This document shows, piece after piece, positions 31,646 through 38,998 of a DNA stretch of 60,800 nt. Position 1 is the stretch's first letter. Each line of letters starts with the position of its first letter. The notes beneath the pieces are model-generated. The model was not told where the DNA came from. It made no database searches and worked only from the letters and a program-made list of their open reading frames with translations. A program made the translations under genes and the position numbers. Source of the stretch: Pseudoxanthomonas koreensis (GTDB lineage Bacteria; Pseudomonadota; Gammaproteobacteria; Xanthomonadales; Xanthomonadaceae); the NCBI RefSeq assembly GCF_010093225.1, contig NZ_PDWM01000016.1, positions 1 through 60,800 of the forward strand. The letters are read 5' to 3'.

Positions 31646-32451
31646 CCGCCAAGAAGCCGGAAATCATCGAAATCCGCAGCCGCTACACGGATGCCGTCCT
31701 GTTCAAGTGGGAGTGCGACCCGGAAGTCACCGGGCTAACCGTGGGCGAAAAGCTGGGGCGGGCTGTGCTGGCGGCGGTTGAGGCCCGCGCCGACCTGAGC
31801 TGCGCCAACCTGAGCTGCGCCTACCTGAGCGGCGCCGACCTGAGCGGCGCCAACCTGAGCTGCGCCTACCTGAGCGGCGCCAACCTGAGCTGCGCCTACC
31901 TGAGCGGCGCCAACCTGAGCTGCGCCAACCTGAGCTGCGCCTACCTGAGCGGCGCCGACCTGAGCGGCGCCGACCTGAGCGGCGCCAACCTGAGCGGCGC
32001 CGACCTGAGCGGCGCCGACCTGAGCGGCGCCGACCTGAGCTGCGCCAACCTGAGCGGCGCCGACCTGAGCGGCGCCAACCTGAGCGGCGCCGACCTGAGC
32101 GGCGCCAACCTGAGCGGCGCCAAGGGCGCCGACTACGCCATCGCGCAGACCCGCATCCTGCCGGAAGGCTCGCTGATCGGCTGGAAAAAGTGCAACGGCG
32201 GCGTGACCGTGAAGCTGCGCATCCCCGAGGGCGCCAAGCGCTCGCACGCCTTCGGCCGCAAGTGCCGGGCCGAGTACGTCGAAGTCCTGGAGGTGATCGG
32301 GGCCGAGGTCGGCATCAGCTCGCACGACGGCAAGACGGAATACCGCGTCGGCGAGACGGTCCGCCCGGATTCGTGGAGCGACGACTGGCAGACGGAGTGC
32401 GCCAACGGAATCCATTTCTTCATTACCCGGCTGGAGGCCGAAAACTACTAA
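31642..32451 (+). CDS. Pentapeptide-repeat protein with DUF5758-like C-terminus
   Basis: 269 residues from ATG overlapping the previous stop (ATGA). After a ~48-residue lead, 22 perfect pentapeptides A(D/N/Y)LS(G/C) form a right-handed quadrilateral beta-helix. The C-terminal ~110 residues ([51 protein letters not shown]) match the domain that caps phage pentapeptide proteins. Pentapeptide helices can mimic DNA and bind gyrase, but no specific partner is indicated here. Confidence 0.82.
   Translation: MTAKKPEIIEIRSRYTDAVLFKWECDPEVTGLTVGEKLGRAVLAAVEARADLSCANLSCAYLSGADLSGANLSCAYLSGANLSCAYLSGANLSCANLSCAYLSGADLSGADLSGANLSGADLSGADLSGADLSCANLSGADLSGANLSGADLSGANLSGAKGADYAIAQTRILPEGSLIGWKKCNGGVTVKLRIPEGAKRSHAFGRKCRAEYVEVLEVIGAEVGISSHDGKTEYRVGETVRPDSWSDDWQTECANGIHFFITRLEAENY
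31789..32118 (+). repeat. 15-bp tandem repeat array encoding the pentapeptides
   Basis: Exactly 22 units of GCC-(GAC/AAC/TAC)-CTGAGC-(GGC/TGC). Codon identity is perfect outside two variable positions, so the array has been homogenised recently. Confidence 0.92.
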
Positions 32452-32702
32452 TGGCCGCCATCGGAGGACTTGCCGTGATCGAACACAACAACGCCGACCT
32501 GTACGGCGAGGGCCAGTGGACCGGCACGCCGGCCACGGCAGACGGGTCGCGGGCGCCGCTTCCTGAGTACCCGCAGCCAGGCGAGACGTGGGCCGAGTTC
32601 ATCCGCGACGGACTGGTGGCGCTGGGCTGCACCGCCCTGGTTGTGTCCAGCTTCGTTGGGGTTTTCTTCCTCGCCCTGCTGGCGAATGGATGGTCGTGGT
32701 GA
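32451..32702 (+). CDS. Small single-pass membrane protein
   Basis: 83 residues; the ATG overlaps the previous TAA (TAATG). One transmembrane helix at about residues 57-79 (CTALVVSSFVGVFFLALLANG). Function unknown. Confidence 0.55.
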   Translation: MAAIGGLAVIEHNNADLYGEGQWTGTPATADGSRAPLPEYPQPGETWAEFIRDGLVALGCTALVVSSFVGVFFLALLANGWSW

Positions 32703-32842
32703 GCCCCGACAGCTACTTGGCGCGGCTGGAACGTGACTTCGACGCCATGTTCCGCCTGCCGCCGATCAATCCGCCCGACCCGCTGGCCGAGGTCGAGGCA
32801 TCCGAAGGTATCGCAGCGATGGAGAGTGACGATGCTGAGTGA
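32699..32842 (+). CDS. Small acidic hypothetical protein
   Basis: 47 residues from a GTG overlapping the previous stop (GTGA); ATG 32690 is an alternative start. Segment YLARLERDFDAMFRLPPINP and an acidic tail. Function unknown. Confidence 0.4.
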   Translation: MSPDSYLARLERDFDAMFRLPPINPPDPLAEVEASEGIAAMESDDAE

Positions 32843-32975
32843 TGCGACATCTGCGCGACTGATGCGCGCCCATATCGAATGCGCGACGGGTGATCCGATC
32901 CGGCGCGCGAGTTCCTGGCCCTACGTTGCCGTGCTGCTGGTGTGCGCAGGCGTCGTGCTGGGAATGGCGATCTAG
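32832..32975 (+). CDS. Small membrane protein
   Basis: 47 residues; GGAGAGTGACG precedes the ATG. A C-terminal hydrophobic helix (YVAVLLVCAGVVLGMAI). The following 245 bases to 33,220 hold no gene I can support. Confidence 0.45.
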   Translation: MLSDATSARLMRAHIECATGDPIRRASSWPYVAVLLVCAGVVLGMAI

Positions 32976-33220
32976 TTCTACGGAGAGGAATGCGCAGGCT
33001 GATGCGCTGACCGCCAAGAGCGGGAGAAGTAGGCAGCGTCACCGAAAGCACCGGTCGAAATGAAGGGTCCTGACTGACGCATTGACCTGACTGGGATAGC
33101 CCCGACATGCCGGAGATCAGCACCGGCCCTCTCCACCCACAACGCAGGGCGCCTCCCCCGCCCTGCCCAGCCCGCGCCGGCCGGGTAAGCCACGAAGCCG
33201 GACTTTTTCTAGGAGCATTC

Positions 33221-33325
33221 ATGGAAACCGAAACCTACGAGGAATACGTGCTGGCTGAAATGGCCGACGCGCAGGATCGGGAAAGCGATCCGGATTTCAC
33301 TTTCAGCTACGGGAGCAAGCCGTGA
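33221..33325 (+). CDS. Very small acidic protein
   Basis: 34 residues with AGGAG six bases before the ATG and a GTGA overlap with the ERF gene. Sequence TYEEYVLAEMADAQDRESD is strongly acidic. Its placement suggests it is translated with ERF; an accessory role is possible. Confidence 0.5.
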   Translation: METETYEEYVLAEMADAQDRESDPDFTFSYGSKP

Positions 33326-34011
33326 GCGTACACACCAAAATCATGAAGGCCCGGCTGGAGCTGGGTCAGCGTGACCTGAAAAAGACCGGTGAGAACAAGT
33401 TTGCCGGGTACAAGTATTTCGAGCTGGGCGACTTCCTGCCAACCGCGCAGGCGATCTTCGCCGACCTTGGGCTGTGCGGGCTGGTGTCGTTCACCGCCGA
33501 CACCGCAACCCTGACCATCACGGACACCGAGGACGGCTCGCAGGTTGTCATCACGTCGCCGATGGGGTCCGCCGCGCTGAAAGGATGCCACGAGGTCCAG
33601 AACATCGGCGCGGTGGAGACGTACCAGCGCCGTTACCTGTGGGTCGCCGCGTTTGAGATTGTCGAGCATGACGCGTTGGACGCGACCACGGGCAAGGCGG
33701 CTCCCGAGGCGAAGGTGCGCAGCATCGCCCCCGGCGTGTCGGCCACCGGCAAGGTGTCGCCCACGGATGGCGTGTGGAACGCGCTGGATGACGAAGAGCG
33801 CGAGTTCCTGGCGGGCATCGCCGCCAACGTAACCGACCACTTCGCCGGCCCCAAGCCGACCGATAGCGAGGCCGACAGCGCGCACGCCTACTTGGCCGCG
33901 CAGCAATTGACCGGAGACGAGAAGGCTGCGCTGTGGACGCAGCTTGGCAGCGCCGTCCGCTCCGCCCTGAAGCGCGCCCATGAGCGCAGCAGCAATAAGG
34001 AAGCAGCATGA
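33322..34011 (+). CDS. ERF-family single-strand annealing protein
   Basis: 229 residues. The N-terminal ~130 residues (KFAGYKYFELGDFLP, FADLGLCGLVSF, GCHEVQNIGAVETYQRRYL) are the ERF core; the GAxxTYxxRY-type signature is clear. It anneals complementary strands to circularise or recombine phage DNA. The next gene encodes an SSB-tailed partner. GTG start overlapping the previous stop. Confidence 0.88.
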   Translation: MSVHTKIMKARLELGQRDLKKTGENKFAGYKYFELGDFLPTAQAIFADLGLCGLVSFTADTATLTITDTEDGSQVVITSPMGSAALKGCHEVQNIGAVETYQRRYLWVAAFEIVEHDALDATTGKAAPEAKVRSIAPGVSATGKVSPTDGVWNALDDEEREFLAGIAANVTDHFAGPKPTDSEADSAHAYLAAQQLTGDEKAALWTQLGSAVRSALKRAHERSSNKEAA

Positions 34012-34310
34012 GTACCGACGCCAAGTTCATCCCCGGCCTTTTCTTCAAGCCGCCGCACGACAACGCGCCCGACTTCGTGATGGCGAAGGGGTCGATCAAG
34101 ATTGCCGACCTGTCCGCATGGCTGGCCCAGCAGGACGGGGAATGGGTCAACTTCGACCTGAAACGCTCCCGCGACGGCAAGCCCTACGCATCGGTGGACG
34201 ACTGGAAGCCGAACGGCGGCGGTCAGCGCCAGGAGCGCCCGCAGCGTGCAGCGCAGCCGCAGCCCGCGCCGGCCGGCGACGACTTCGCCGACGACGACAT
34301 CCCGTTTTGA
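34008..34310 (+). CDS. SSB-like protein with acidic DDDIPF tail
   Basis: 100 residues from ATG overlapping the ERF stop. The body is short; a Gln/Arg/Pro linker leads to DDFADDDIPF, the acidic tip by which SSB recruits replication and repair proteins. A full OB fold is not obvious in ~70 residues, so it may be a decoy or an adaptor rather than a true SSB. Confidence 0.6.
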   Translation: MSTDAKFIPGLFFKPPHDNAPDFVMAKGSIKIADLSAWLAQQDGEWVNFDLKRSRDGKPYASVDDWKPNGGGQRQERPQRAAQPQPAPAGDDFADDDIPF

Positions 34311-34464
34311 GACACGCCAGGCAAGCCGTGAGTGCCCAACCACGCGCGCACCTGCGCGATAGCAGCCGGAGCTTGTGAGCCTACGGGCGCAGCTCCCACG
34401 AGTGATCCGGTGTCGAGGCGCCCCGTCCTATAGGGCGCAGTGTTTCCACCACGAGGAACTGAAG

Positions 34465-34608
34465 ATGGCCGAATCGAGCGACTACTACGATGCCCTGCGC
34501 TGGGCGGCGGATGAACTGGCGAAGCTGCCGGCCGATCCGATCAATGCGCTGCGCCTGCACCACCTGCGCGAACTGCGCGACACGATGCAGCGCGAGGCCC
34601 GCAAGTGA
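34465..34608 (+). CDS. Small helical hypothetical protein
   Basis: 47 residues, GAGGAA ahead of the ATG. Amphipathic helices (YDALRWAADELAKLPADP, LHHLRELRDTMQREA). Function unknown. The 34,311-34,464 gap shows no gene. Confidence 0.5.
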   Translation: MAESSDYYDALRWAADELAKLPADPINALRLHHLRELRDTMQREARK

Positions 34609-34877
34609 GCGTCGGGAATGTGTTTACCCGCCCGGTGAGCGCCATTGCCGACGAGGCCGCACTGCGCGTCACGGCTGCTCGCAGTCCGAAAGCCGTGTGC
34701 ATTGCGCCGGATGGCCGCGTCACGGTTGAGACGCCGCAATGGGCGATGGAGGGCGACATCGTGGGCGTGTACGCCAGCGACTCCCGGCTCGACCTGTGGC
34801 GGCTGATCCGCGACGACATGGAAGCGCACTTGTATGCGCGGCCCGTGGCGAAGCGGGCAAGACGCGAAGCAGCGTAA
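34605..34877 (+). CDS. Early-right hypothetical protein
   Basis: 90 residues from a GTG overlapping the previous stop (GTGA). Mixed alpha/beta (KAVCIAPDGRVTVETPQ, DLWRLIRDDMEAHL) with a basic end. Function unknown. Confidence 0.5.
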   Translation: MSVGNVFTRPVSAIADEAALRVTAARSPKAVCIAPDGRVTVETPQWAMEGDIVGVYASDSRLDLWRLIRDDMEAHLYARPVAKRARREAA

Positions 34878-34910
34878 CCCGACGATAGCCCCATCAACCA
34901 GCGAGACGAG

Positions 34911-34997
34911 ATGATGAACGAGAAGATCAGCCACCCGACCAATGTCACGTTTGCGCTGCTGGATGGGGTCAACCTGGAGACGACCAATGGCAAGTGA
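34911..34997 (+). CDS. Very small hypothetical protein
   Basis: 28 residues preceded by GAGACGAG and overlapping the next start by 11 bases. Sequence NEKISHPTNVTFALLDGVN. Supported only by its ribosome-binding site and packing. Confidence 0.35.
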   Translation: MMNEKISHPTNVTFALLDGVNLETTNGK

Positions 34998-35337
34998 TGT
35001 GGAGAAGGTGATGGTGTGGGCCATCATCGGCGAGAAAACTGGCGCGGTCATCCGAACGGATCACGGGACGCAGGCGGAAATGGACAAGGCGGCCGAGTTC
35101 TGGAAGCCGCATTTCTGCTACGTCCGCCAACTGGTCCTCGCTGAAGCCCTCACCCAACCTGCGACCTCGGGGGAGGTGACCCCCTCGCTTGATCGTGCGG
35201 TGGAGGCGGCTCTGGACGCCAAGCCGTTCTCCGATAGCCATAACAACGGTATCCGTGTGTGGCAACTGATCGATGAATACTCCGAATGTACCGAGGTGAT
35301 GCGCGCTGCCATACTCGCCGCCCTTCCGCACCTGTAA
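34987..35337 (+). CDS. Early-right hypothetical protein
   Basis: 116 residues. The first ~55 residues alternate strand and helix (VMVWAIIGEKTGAVI, AEFWKPHFCYVRQLVL) and the rest is helical. Function unknown. Confidence 0.5.
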   Translation: MASDVEKVMVWAIIGEKTGAVIRTDHGTQAEMDKAAEFWKPHFCYVRQLVLAEALTQPATSGEVTPSLDRAVEAALDAKPFSDSHNNGIRVWQLIDEYSECTEVMRAAILAALPHL

Positions 35338-35356
35338 CGCAAGTCAGGAGTAGGAC

Positions 35357-36163
35357 ATGCCCGATAACAAGAACAGCAGCGGATGGCAGTACGAGTCGAT
35401 GCGCTTTCTCGCGTACAAGCTGCGCCAGATGAGTGCCGTTGGGTTCGACGCCAGCGTCTGCACGGATGCCGCATCGTGGCTGGAAAAGATGACCGCGCCC
35501 GCCATGCTCAACGGGGTGGAGTACGACCGTGAGCTGATCGCAGATATGCTCAAGGACGCAGCAGACGGGAACATCCGTCGTTGGCTCAAGGCTGCTATTC
35601 GTCTCCAGGAGCGGCTGCTACGCGAAGCGAATAACCGCAGCGTCGAGGACGCAGGGACGGTGAACCTGTCGGCCGACAACCGCGACGCTGCTGGGGTGGA
35701 ATGGGACGCGCAGGCATATGCCCAGATGCGCGACACCGTGGAGGAATGGAAGCGGCGCGCACTGGAAGCTGAAGCTGCGATCCAGCGCATGACCGACGAG
35801 TTCAACGCCGAGAACGGGCCGACGCACATGGGCGAGCCCGTGCTTCCGCCGACCCCCAACGAAGGCTGTGGCGTTGCCGATGGACACCACCCACCGGCCG
35901 CGCCTGCCTGCCTTGACGTACACCCGTGCCCCTGTGGCTGCGAGCGCGTTTGTTGCAATAGTTGCGGCGCGGAACTTGGCAAAGCTGCTGCGGCGCCTGC
36001 GGGAGAGGCTGTGGCGTGGCTCCCGTCTGCGCATGAATGGCTTTCGGAGAATCGCGGAGATGCCTCGCAGGACTGGATTGACGGGTGGGACGCATGCCGG
36101 AATCGCTGGCAGTCGATCACCCACCCGCCAGCGACCGAGGTGCGGGAGGTGGATCGTGGGTAG
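35357..36163 (+). CDS. Early-right hypothetical protein with Cys-rich segment
   Basis: 268 residues. A helical, coiled-coil-prone half (EEWKRRALEAEAAIQRM) is followed by a Cys-rich patch CPCGCERVCCNSCG likely to bind zinc, and a C-terminal piece (AWLPSAHEWLSENRG, GWDACRNRW) seen in small phage early proteins. GGAGTAGG precedes the ATG. Function unknown. Confidence 0.55.
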   Translation: MPDNKNSSGWQYESMRFLAYKLRQMSAVGFDASVCTDAASWLEKMTAPAMLNGVEYDRELIADMLKDAADGNIRRWLKAAIRLQERLLREANNRSVEDAGTVNLSADNRDAAGVEWDAQAYAQMRDTVEEWKRRALEAEAAIQRMTDEFNAENGPTHMGEPVLPPTPNEGCGVADGHHPPAAPACLDVHPCPCGCERVCCNSCGAELGKAAAAPAGEAVAWLPSAHEWLSENRGDASQDWIDGWDACRNRWQSITHPPATEVREVDRG

Positions 36164-36413
36164 CAGCCGCCGATTCATCGATGCGCCGACCGACATGCGC
36201 TGCCGCTGGGACGTGACCCTGCGCGACGGGAGCCGGGCGCAGTGCGGAAGGCTACGGAAGCACGGCGACCTCTGCACGCAGCACCAGAAGATGGCCGACA
36301 CCGCCCATTTCCCATGCTGCGGTGGCAACGACGAGCTGCCTCCAGATCACACGATGGACTGCCAGAGAGCCGCCCTGTCGCCGCCGGGCCGGGCTGAGGG
36401 GGAGGGGTCGTGA
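36156..36413 (+). CDS. Small Cys/His-rich hypothetical protein
   Basis: 85 residues from a GTG overlapping the previous gene. CRWDVTLRDGSRAQCGRLRKHGDLCTQHQ resembles a zinc-binding element. Function unknown. Confidence 0.45.
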   Translation: MGSSRRFIDAPTDMRCRWDVTLRDGSRAQCGRLRKHGDLCTQHQKMADTAHFPCCGGNDELPPDHTMDCQRAALSPPGRAEGEGS

Positions 36414-36613
36414 AGGTCAATCGAACGGACGCCAATGGCGCGCCCTACATTCAGTGCGAACTGTGCAGCAGGCAGGCATCTATGCAGGAAGCGGCGCAGT
36501 CGAGCTGGGACTGGTTCACGGGGTGCCTTCATAGGACGTTCCACTACTGCCCGATCCATAGCCGCTCACCTGAGCGCAATTCAGCTTTCGAGAAGTCGAG
36601 GACGAAGCCATGA
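36410..36613 (+). CDS. Small zinc-finger-like protein
   Basis: 67 residues from GTG (GTGA overlap). CELC and CPIH pairs separated by ~40 residues could bind one zinc ion. Function unknown. Confidence 0.5.
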   Translation: MKVNRTDANGAPYIQCELCSRQASMQEAAQSSWDWFTGCLHRTFHYCPIHSRSPERNSAFEKSRTKP

Positions 36614-37050
36614 CCCCCATTGAACGCAAGGCCCGCGAGTTGCTTCCGTGTCCGTTCTGCGGTAACGCGGATGTCGGCAACGATGAAGGATGCTTCCAGA
36701 CTGGCGGCCACTGGGAGGTCCGATGCGGAAATCCATCGTGCTTCGCGCATGAACCATGCGGCGCAACCTACGACGAGGCTGTCGAGCGCTGGAACCGCCG
36801 CGCCGCCCTGACACCCCCAGCGGGCGGGCTGCCGGAGTGGCAGCCTATCGAGACGGCGCCGCGGGATGTCCAAGTCCAGCTGCACAAGGCTGGCAAGCAG
36901 TACGTCGGCCAGTGGGCACTGAACCCGCTCACGGGCGAAGTGGCGTGGAGCTTGGGCGAACTTGGCGGCGGTGACCGCGCCCTGATCGTCGGACCAACCC
37001 ACTGGATGCCCCTGCCCGCCGCGCCATCGCCCAAGGGGGATGAGCCATGA
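36610..37050 (+). CDS. Lar-like restriction-alleviation domain fused to DUF551-like tail
   Basis: 146 residues. The first ~65 residues carry LLPCPFCGN, VRCGNPSC and TYDEAVERWNRRA, the Lar-family signature; Rac-prophage Lar reduces host type I restriction. The second half (WQPIETAPRD, VGPTHWMPLP) is the DUF551 pattern common in phages. The fusion suggests the parts act together. Anti-restriction activity is inferred. Confidence 0.65.
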   Translation: MTPIERKARELLPCPFCGNADVGNDEGCFQTGGHWEVRCGNPSCFAHEPCGATYDEAVERWNRRAALTPPAGGLPEWQPIETAPRDVQVQLHKAGKQYVGQWALNPLTGEVAWSLGELGGGDRALIVGPTHWMPLPAAPSPKGDEP

Positions 37051-37301
37051 CCGCCGCTGAATTGATGGCCTCGATCCGCTATCAAGTGTTCCGCCCGGAG
37101 GTCACGACGATGGGCGCGTGCCCGAGGTGCGGGAACGGTAGCCGAGGCGCGGGGACGTGCGCAGATTGCCTCGGGCGCGAGCTGGACGTGCTTACCGATG
37201 GGGCCGCTGGAAGCGGGCTCGTGGCCGCTTCCCGTGCGCTGCGGGTTGCGCAGGACCGCGTGCGGCTGCTGGTCGATGGAGGGGAAGATGGGCGCGGCTG
37301 A
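37047..37301 (+). CDS. Small zinc-ribbon-like protein
   Basis: 84 residues. CPRCG and CADC pairs sit at about residues 25-40, followed by a helical tail. Overlaps both neighbours. Function unknown. Confidence 0.5.
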   Translation: MTAAELMASIRYQVFRPEVTTMGACPRCGNGSRGAGTCADCLGRELDVLTDGAAGSGLVAASRALRVAQDRVRLLVDGGEDGRG

Positions 37302-37524
37302 ATCGATCCCCTGGACGGAGCTTGCGATGACCGCCGAGGACTGCGGGAAGCTGTGGGGGATGACCGCCGACCACTGGTTGCGCACGGTGGCCTGCCGGCC
37401 GGACTTCCCGGCGCGGCTGTCCGTGAAGCCGGCCACATGGCGGGCCGGCGAAGTGGTCGCATACCGGAACGAGAACCGCCCGGCTCGGCGCGGATCGCGC
37501 CAGAATTACGCCAAGCAGGGCTGA
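37288..37524 (+). CDS. Excisionase/AlpA-like DNA-binding protein
   Basis: 78 residues from ATG 37288 (GGAGGGGA upstream). A winged-helix-like pattern MTAEDCGKLWGMTADHWLRT, then RPDFPARLSVKP and WRAGEVVAYR, matches small MerR/AlpA-type excisionases that bind phage att arms. It is the last prophage gene before tRNA-Leu. With the integrase at the opposite end, a Xis role is likely. Confidence 0.65.
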   Translation: MGAAESIPWTELAMTAEDCGKLWGMTADHWLRTVACRPDFPARLSVKPATWRAGEVVAYRNENRPARRGSRQNYAKQG

Positions 37525-37548
37525 AACCCTTGTCCTGCTTGGCTATGT
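37511..37548. other. Right prophage junction (attR side), with inverted repeat
   Basis: CCAAGCAGG (37511-37519) and CCTGCTTGG (37534-37542) form a nine-base inverted repeat around the end of the excisionase-like gene, just before the tRNA 3' end. The crossover core is probably within the tRNA 3' part, starting at 37549; the other copy must be left of the window. Confidence 0.5.
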
Positions 37549-37633
37549 TGGTGCCCAAGAGGGGACTCGAACCCCTACGACTCTCGTCGCTACCACCTCA
37601 AGGTAGTGCGTCTACCAATTCCGCCACCTGGGC
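37549..37633 (-). tRNA. tRNA-Leu(GAG)
   Basis: 85 bases with CCA encoded. The acceptor stem GCCCAGG pairs with the 3' end, the anticodon stem CTACC/GGTAG holds loop TTGAGGT with anticodon GAG, there is a long variable arm (CGACGAGAGUCG type) as in class II tRNAs, and the T-loop is GTTCGAGTC. It reads CUC/CUU. It is intact and serves as the phage attachment gene. Confidence 0.95.
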
Positions 37634-37677
37634 AATGGATCGCATGCTCGGCCGCACGCGGCCGCGCATTGTACGCC

Positions 37678-38160
37678 TTACCGCGCGGGCGGCGCAGCCT
37701 CTTCCGGCTGCGGCTGCGGCTGCAGTTGCGGCTGCGGCACCGTGCCGCCGTCGGTCGCGGCGGCCGGCGCGGGTGCCGGAGCGGCGGCGGCGGGCACTTC
37801 GGACGCGGCCGGGGCGGCGGCCGGCAGCGCCGGCATCTCGCCCGGGGCCAGGGCGCCACCCGCTGCCGGGACCGGAACCGTCGGCTCGGCCATCAGGCTG
37901 GGCGCGGCCTGGGCGGCCGGACGGGCACTGTGGCTGGCGTACCAGGCCATGAACAGGCTGATGCCGAAGAACACCACGGCCAGCCACTTGGTGCTCTTGG
38001 ACAGGAAGTTGGACGCGCCACGCGCGCCGAACACGGTGCCCGAGGCGCCGGCCCCGAAGCCCGAACCGGCGGCCGCACCGGCGCCGCGCTGCAGCAGGAT
38101 CAGCGCGATCATCGAGATCGCCACCAGCACGTACACCACGTTGAGGATCAGCATCAGCAT
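37678..38160 (-). CDS. secG: Protein-export membrane subunit SecG
   Basis: 160 residues from ATG 38160. Two transmembrane helices (about 3-22 and 54-72) flank the conserved loop [21 protein letters not shown] and FLSKSTKW. SecG assists SecYE translocation. The C-terminal ~80 residues are a Pro/Ala/Gln-rich tail, which makes it longer than the usual ~110 residues. Order tpiA-secG-tRNA-Leu is typical of this bacterial group. Confidence 0.92.
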   Translation of the reverse strand: MLMLILNVVYVLVAISMIALILLQRGAGAAAGSGFGAGASGTVFGARGASNFLSKSTKWLAVVFFGISLFMAWYASHSARPAAQAAPSLMAEPTVPVPAAGGALAPGEMPALPAAAPAASEVPAAAAPAPAPAAATDGGTVPQPQLQPQPQPEEAAPPAR

Positions 38161-38191
38161 CTGTTGTCTTCTCGGATCTTGCTCTCGTCGC

Positions 38192-38950
38192 CTAGCGGGC
38201 CACGGGGGCCGCGCGGGCAATGGCCAGGAAATCCGCGGCCACCAGCGAGGCGCCACCGATCAGCCCGCCGTCCACGTCCGGCTGCGAGAACAGCGAGGCG
38301 GCGTTGTCGGGCTTCACGCTGCCGCCGTACAGGATTGGCAGGGAATCGGCAATTCTAGCATCGTGGCCGGCGATCTGGCGACGGATGAAGGCGTGCACGG
38401 CTTGGGCCTGCTCCGGGCTGGCCGTGCGGCCGGTACCAATGGCCCAGACCGGCTCGTAGGCGACCACGGCGCTGGCGAAGCCCTCGACCCCGACCAGGTC
38501 CAGGACCGGCTGCAGCTGGCCGGCGATGACCTCCCCGGCCTGGCCGGCGTCGCGCTGCTCCAGGCGCTCGCCCAGGCACAGGACCGGGCGCAGGCCGGCG
38601 TTGAGCGCGGCCCGGAACTTGCGCGCGACCAGCTCGCTGCTCTCGTTGTGGTACTGGCGTCGCTCCGAGTGCCCGCACAGCCCGTAGCGGGCGCCGACGT
38701 CGACCAGCATCGCGGCGGAGACCTCGCCGGTGTAGGCGCCCTGCTCGTTGCTGCTGACGTCCTGGGCGCCGAACGCCAGGGCGCTGCCCTCGAAGTCCTC
38801 GATCAGGTCGCCCAGGTAGGGCAGCGGCGGCAGCACCACCAGTTCGACCCCCGGCACCGGCGTGGCCGCGGCCAGTTCGCCCACCAGCGCGGTGGCGAAG
38901 GCACGCGTGCCATGCAGCTTCCAGTTGCCCGCGACGATCCTGCGACGCAT
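38192..38950 (-). CDS. tpiA: Triosephosphate isomerase
   Basis: 252 residues. GNWKLHG holds the active-site Asn and Lys, CGHSERR the catalytic His, and YEPVWAIGTG the catalytic Glu and flexible loop 6; YGGSVKPDNA binds phosphate. It interconverts DHAP and glyceraldehyde-3-phosphate in glycolysis. 31 bases separate it from secG downstream. Confidence 0.97.
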   Translation of the reverse strand: MRRRIVAGNWKLHGTRAFATALVGELAAATPVPGVELVVLPPLPYLGDLIEDFEGSALAFGAQDVSSNEQGAYTGEVSAAMLVDVGARYGLCGHSERRQYHNESSELVARKFRAALNAGLRPVLCLGERLEQRDAGQAGEVIAGQLQPVLDLVGVEGFASAVVAYEPVWAIGTGRTASPEQAQAVHAFIRRQIAGHDARIADSLPILYGGSVKPDNAASLFSQPDVDGGLIGGASLVAADFLAIARAAPVAR

Positions 38951-38998
38951 GCCCCGCTCCCAATGTCCGGTGATGCGCGAAAGGATACCGCGCGCGCC

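Noticed and set aside
30824-32118. Regular short repeats that could suggest a CRISPR array
   Set aside because: Units of 27 and 15 bases are contiguous, in frame and encode protein repeats; there are no spacers and no cas genes.
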